Origin: CADEFX01 sp046154585
GTDB taxonomy: Bacteria > Pseudomonadota > Alphaproteobacteria > Rhizobiales > Hyphomicrobiaceae
Direction of reading: 5' to 3'
Length of the DNA stretch: 64,000 nucleotides
Assembly: GCA_046154585.1 (NCBI GenBank)
Contig: JBJXDX010000103.1
Location: forward strand, 62,001 to 126,000
Made by a program: the position numbers and the translations under genes. The notes below the pieces were generated by a model, which was not told where the DNA came from, searched no databases, and was given only the letters and a program-made list of their open reading frames with translations. Shown piece by piece: positions 63,673 to 64,000 of this stretch. Each line of letters starts with the position of its first letter. Position 1 is the stretch's first letter.

Positions 63673-64000
63673 TCATAGGGACCCGCGCCCGCTCAGCTCG
63701 TCAATGCGTGCGTCAACGTCACGGATTTCCTTTTGGGCCTCGAGCACGGGCTTCTGCTCGGCCTCCAGGATCTGCATTTCGATTTCCTCGATCTGCGCGC
63801 GGGCACGCGCCACCTGCGCGGCGAGCCCACCGACCTCGCCTTCGGACCGAGCCAGATCGCGGCGCAGCCCCATGAGGCGGGCGACATTGACGAGCTTGCG
63901 GCCGTGCATGTCATCGATCAGCCGTAGCTCGTCGCGGAACAGCTGAACCTCTTTCTCCCTGGCACGCTGCTGCATGAGGAGCCCGGCGACCTCATGGCGC
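63673..64000 (-). pseudogene. Truncated HlyD-type secretion adaptor, 5' end outside window
   Basis: The frame enters from the right edge and ends with TGA at 63673-63675 after 109 visible residues. The sequence is the coiled coil of a type I secretion membrane-fusion protein: DELRLIDDMHGRKLVNVARL, RDLARSEGEVGGLAAQVARA, EIEMQILEAEQKPVLEAQKE. HlyD/PrsE proteins continue after this helix with the second half-lipoyl and beta-barrel domains (about 180 residues), which are absent: the chain stops at RIDELSGRGSL. No continuation was found in the other frames downstream. Likely a broken gene, or a short variant. Confidence 0.6.

Overview
The window is about 64 kb of high-GC, gene-dense bacterial chromosome. 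Gene content points to an alphaproteobacterium of the order Hyphomicrobiales (Rhizobiales): a Rhodobacter-type PmtA lipid methyltransferase beside phosphatidylserine decarboxylase, GH17/NdvC-like beta-glucan genes, a BadI-like ring hydrolase cluster, an HxlR-SCP2 regulator and a GlxK-type glycerate kinase. Family and genus cannot be fixed from the sequence alone. No rRNA, tRNA, CRISPR array, transposase or phage module was seen.

Layout. 0-7 kb: small secreted or envelope proteins (a VOC/coiled-coil membrane protein, a tyrosine-rich lipoprotein, a His-rich secreted protein, an orphan subtilase-propeptide-like protein, an autotransporter-barrel protein). 7-14 kb: a peptide-type ABC transporter operon divergent from hutF. 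13.9-20.9 kb: a membrane-lipid region (psd, a membrane-anchored class III aminotransferase, an Mpo1-like protein, pmtA, a GT4 glycosyltransferase, a UPF0104 membrane protein, a cyclic-nucleotide-binding protein). 21-23 kb: a phosphonate transporter remnant, with phnC intact but phnD and phnE collapsed into one 148-aa chimera. 23-35 kb: acyl-CoA catabolism with a CoA ligase, BadI/MenB-like hydrolase, enoyl-CoA hydratase, SDR, acyl-CoA dehydrogenases and hydroxyacyl-CoA dehydrogenases, probably opening a carbocyclic acid. It contains several copies of a dispersed palindromic repeat.

35-43 kb: a glutaredoxin-DinB protein whose first active-site cysteine codon is TGA (probable selenoprotein), a three-domain peptidoglycan hydrolase, an L,D-transpeptidase and a divergent GH17-GT2 / GH17 beta-glucan pair. 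43-52 kb: a full potassium-uptake operon (27-aa ORF-kdpF-A-B-C-D-E-ptsN), followed divergently by a NaChBac-type voltage-gated channel with a TLEGW filter. 53-59 kb: an ABC importer, a flavin monooxygenase and a creatinase-like M24 protein under a divergent LysR regulator. 59-64 kb: a pentameric ligand-gated ion channel carrying an N-terminal periplasmic binding protein domain, a RidA protein, glycerate kinase and the truncated end of an HlyD-type adaptor.

Most interesting are the Sec-type Grx-DinB gene with a SECIS-like hairpin, the binding-protein/pLGIC fusion, the BacNav channel with glycine in its filter, the PhnD-PhnE deletion chimera next to Pho-box-like sites, and the ring-cleavage cluster. 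All calls were made by reading motifs by eye; no searches were run.
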